Virus record (IMG/VR): IMGVR_UViG_3300042691_019791
Location: 1-32,057 of that record
Strand: one strand, 5' to 3'
DNA length: 32,057 nt
Source: a virus
Both the position numbers and the translations under genes were made by a program. Under the pieces are notes generated by a model that was given only the letters and a program-made list of their open reading frames with translations, did no database searches and had not been told where the DNA came from. Positions 30,168-32,057 of this stretch are shown here, in pieces (positions within the stretch are counted from its first letter, which is position 1; every line of letters starts with the position of its first letter).

Positions 30168-32057
30168 ATGGCAAATTTACAAGATCTCTACCTTTTATTA
30201 TCTCAAGAACCTCGTATTTCTGAACCAGCAACATACGAAGAGTTTGAAGAAAGAATGCAGGATCCAGAATATAATGAACATATTTCAAAATTAGCTAATT
30301 GGGCTGGATATGATGTTTCTACATATGAAGGCGTAAAAAAAAAAGAGGATTTTATGGAAGAATCTGCTCAGCAATTAGGGCAGGTTTCAGAGCCGCAAAA
30401 TCCGATTACAGGAGAAACCCAAGAGGTCTCTACTGAAGATCAAGTTCAATCTGACTTACCAGATTTTTTAGCAGTTCCAAAAGCAATGGAGATGCCATCT
30501 GCCCCTACGTCTGTTTTTGGGGCGGCTCCTAAACAAGATGTAGTTGAAGAAGAGGTGGATTTAAATCAAAATCCAGACCCTAACAATCCAAATAACCCAT
30601 ATGATTTAGGCACTTTTTTTCATCCTGCTGCTAGTGCTATTCAGACAGGGAATAAGGTAAGAAAAAACTTTAGAGATAAATATTCCTTGAATATTAATTC
30701 GTCTATTGATGGTGCAAAAGATTTCATTAAAGAAGAAAATACAATGGCTAAAGACATGGGCTTGCCAGAGGATGAGGTTTCTGAAGATAGTATGAATGTT
30801 GATGCATCTGAAGATGTAAATATGATTGATGATGGTGGTAAGAGAAAAAGAAAAAAGAAGAAAGAGGAGAATGTAGATGGGCAAGAATTGCCTACTGAAG
30901 GTGGAGTTAAAGAATTTGAAAATCCACTTCCTGGTGTAGAAATTATTGGTGTATATACTACCGATCAAAAAGATAAAAGAGGAAGAAAGAAATATCAATA
31001 CATAATTCAAGATAAAACTACAGGTGCTAAGGGCGTTGGTTCTAAGCCAAAATTGATGGAGGGTGTTGAAAATGATGCCGTTTGGAAATATGTAATTAAT
31101 GAAAAGCCAGATACAAAGTTCTACAATGATGATAGTATGTGGCAAGATTTAAACCAGGCTGTGATCACGGTTGCTGACTACAATGGAAAGTTAGATTCAG
31201 ATTATAGCGAGAATTTAAAGCAGCACAGAATAAAATATGCTGACAAATTAGGATTTAAATACAATGAGGAAACAGGTGATTTAGAAACCGATCCAACATT
31301 TCAGTACGAGTCTGGGGCCAATAAAGGTACAAATATTATTGAGATCAAAGGCACAAAGAAGGAAGATAAGGGTAAGAAATCAATCTTTGGAAAAGCATTA
31401 GATTGGGCAAAGGAAGCAGTAGGGGATGTTAAAGAATATTTTGGCGAGAAGAAAGCCATCAATAAGATTGAGAAAAACTTATCTGGTGCAAATAGAAGAA
31501 TGCAAGATAATAAGTTGATAGAGGATGCTGCAAATCTTTTAGATGAGACTAAATACATAAATAATTTAGATGAGGATTTCTCAAGAAATTTGAATATCTC
31601 TCAAGACTCAAAAAACTTTATTACACATTCAAAAATATCTACAAAAGATATTCTTCTATCTACAGAGACAGACTTAATTAATAAGGTTAAAAACAGTGGG
31701 TATTTAAATACATATTTTAAGCCTCAAGTAACTGAGGTTATTGAAGGTGGAGTTGCTAATGCGGCTGTAGCTGGCCAAGAGCAAATAATAGATCCTTTAA
31801 CAGATCCAGAAAGATATCAAGAAAGACTTAATCAACTCTTTGATCAGGAGGCAAAGCGTGTTGCCAGAGAATTAAAAAGAGATGCTAGATATGTATTGGC
31901 AGATAAATACATACAGGCTCAAATAGAAAAGGGGGTTCCAGAATATAAGACGGAACAAAGAGATAGATTGAGACAAATTTATCAATCTAGATTAGATGAG
32001 GCAAATCCTTTTGAATATGAAGATATCGTTTCAAATGATAAAAGGGAAGAGATTGGA
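30168..32057 (+). CDS. Large internal/cargo protein, 3' end beyond window
   Basis: The frame starts at ATG 30168 (MANLQDLYLLLSQEPRIS) and stays open for 630 codons to the window edge. The first 200 residues are acidic and low-complexity with a Pro/Asn linker (NQNPDPNNPNNPYD). A sharp basic patch, KRKRKKKKEE, lies near residue 225. The rest is charged, helical and Lys/Glu-rich (EEAKRVARELKRDARYVLAD by pattern). No lysozyme, polymerase or protease motif is visible so far. Large proteins at this place in podoviruses are ejected cargo, sometimes with enzymatic domains further on. Identity is therefore open. Confidence 0.7.
   Translation, partial: MANLQDLYLLLSQEPRISEPATYEEFEERMQDPEYNEHISKLANWAGYDVSTYEGVKKKEDFMEESAQQLGQVSEPQNPITGETQEVSTEDQVQSDLPDFLAVPKAMEMPSAPTSVFGAAPKQDVVEEEVDLNQNPDPNNPNNPYDLGTFFHPAASAIQTGNKVRKNFRDKYSLNINSSIDGAKDFIKEENTMAKDMGLPEDEVSEDSMNVDASEDVNMIDDGGKRKRKKKKEENVDGQELPTEGGVKEFENPLPGVEIIGVYTTDQKDKRGRKKYQYIIQDKTTGAKGVGSKPKLMEGVENDAVWKYVINEKPDTKFYNDDSMWQDLNQAVITVADYNGKLDSDYSENLKQHRIKYADKLGFKYNEETGDLETDPTFQYESGANKGTNIIEIKGTKKEDKGKKSIFGKALDWAKEAVGDVKEYFGEKKAINKIEKNLSGANRRMQDNKLIEDAANLLDETKYINNLDEDFSRNLNISQDSKNFITHSKISTKDILLSTETDLINKVKNSGYLNTYFKPQVTEVIEGGVANAAVAGQEQIIDPLTDPERYQERLNQLFDQEAKRVARELKRDARYVLADKYIQAQIEKGVPEYKTEQRDRLRQIYQSRLDEANPFEYEDIVSNDKREEIG

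Noticed and set aside
30606-31145. 179-aa minus-strand frame that looks like a membrane protein
   Set aside because: It is antisense to the large virion gene; Lys/Glu codons read backwards give Phe/Leu, imitating membrane segments.
1-32057. CRISPR arrays, integrase, insertion sequences
   Set aside because: No regularly spaced direct repeats, recombinase or transposase motifs or terminal inverted repeats were seen.

Overview
The window looks like part of the genome of a tailed double-stranded DNA phage infecting a member of the Bacteroidota. Four things support this. The sequence is AT-rich and genes are packed with short ATGA/TAATG overlaps. Promoters match the Bacteroidota pattern (TTTG, 19-21 nt, TAnnTTTG) rather than -35/-10 boxes. 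Shine-Dalgarno sites are weak or absent. The gene set is a complete terminase-portal-scaffold-capsid-connector module plus a T7-like primase-helicase and an SSB. The virion gene order, the 776-aa portal, the very long tail-stabilisation (muzzle-like) protein and the large internal proteins recall podoviruses of the crAss-like type. That comparison is from memory and would need a TerL/portal/MCP phylogeny. No integrase, repressor, CRISPR array or IS element is seen, and no DNA polymerase lies in the window.

Layout. 1-1466, minus strand: small accessory genes, with a ~350-nt non-coding stretch (650-998) holding a tRNA-like gene and other RNA structure. 1544-4826, plus strand: an operon of nine small, very lysine/arginine-rich proteins driven by an almost perfect Bacteroidota promoter; some resemble DUF families I associate with viruses. 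4830-10076, minus strand: the replication and nucleotide module. From its promoter end inward it holds a small conserved protein, a winged-helix/DnaD-like replication protein, a Twinkle/T7 gp4-like primase-helicase, an unknown gene, a stand-alone DnaA DNA-binding domain, three small genes, then a PD-(D/E)XK nuclease under its own promoter. 10077-10219: divergent promoters. 10220-13201, plus: SSB (DUF3127-like), a small unknown, a metallophosphoesterase, a probable two-domain GroES-like co-chaperonin and a gene in the small-terminase position. 13194-20500: TerL, portal, scaffold candidate, major capsid protein, closed by a terminator. 20580-32057: a structural gene, three consecutive connector/ring-type proteins, a 1487-aa muzzle/stabilisation protein, two internal-virion-type proteins and the first 630 codons of a large protein that runs off the window.

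How it works together (inference): the divergent region at about 10.1 kb would launch leftward replication genes and rightward SSB and virion genes. The helicase and SSB carry similar acidic C-terminal tails ending DIPF/DLPF, suggesting a shared docking partner. The GroES-like protein, just upstream of the packaging and capsid genes, could help the host GroEL fold the capsid protein. The basic-protein island is the least explained and most interesting part: a coordinately expressed set of small polycations that could be DNA-condensing or virion proteins.
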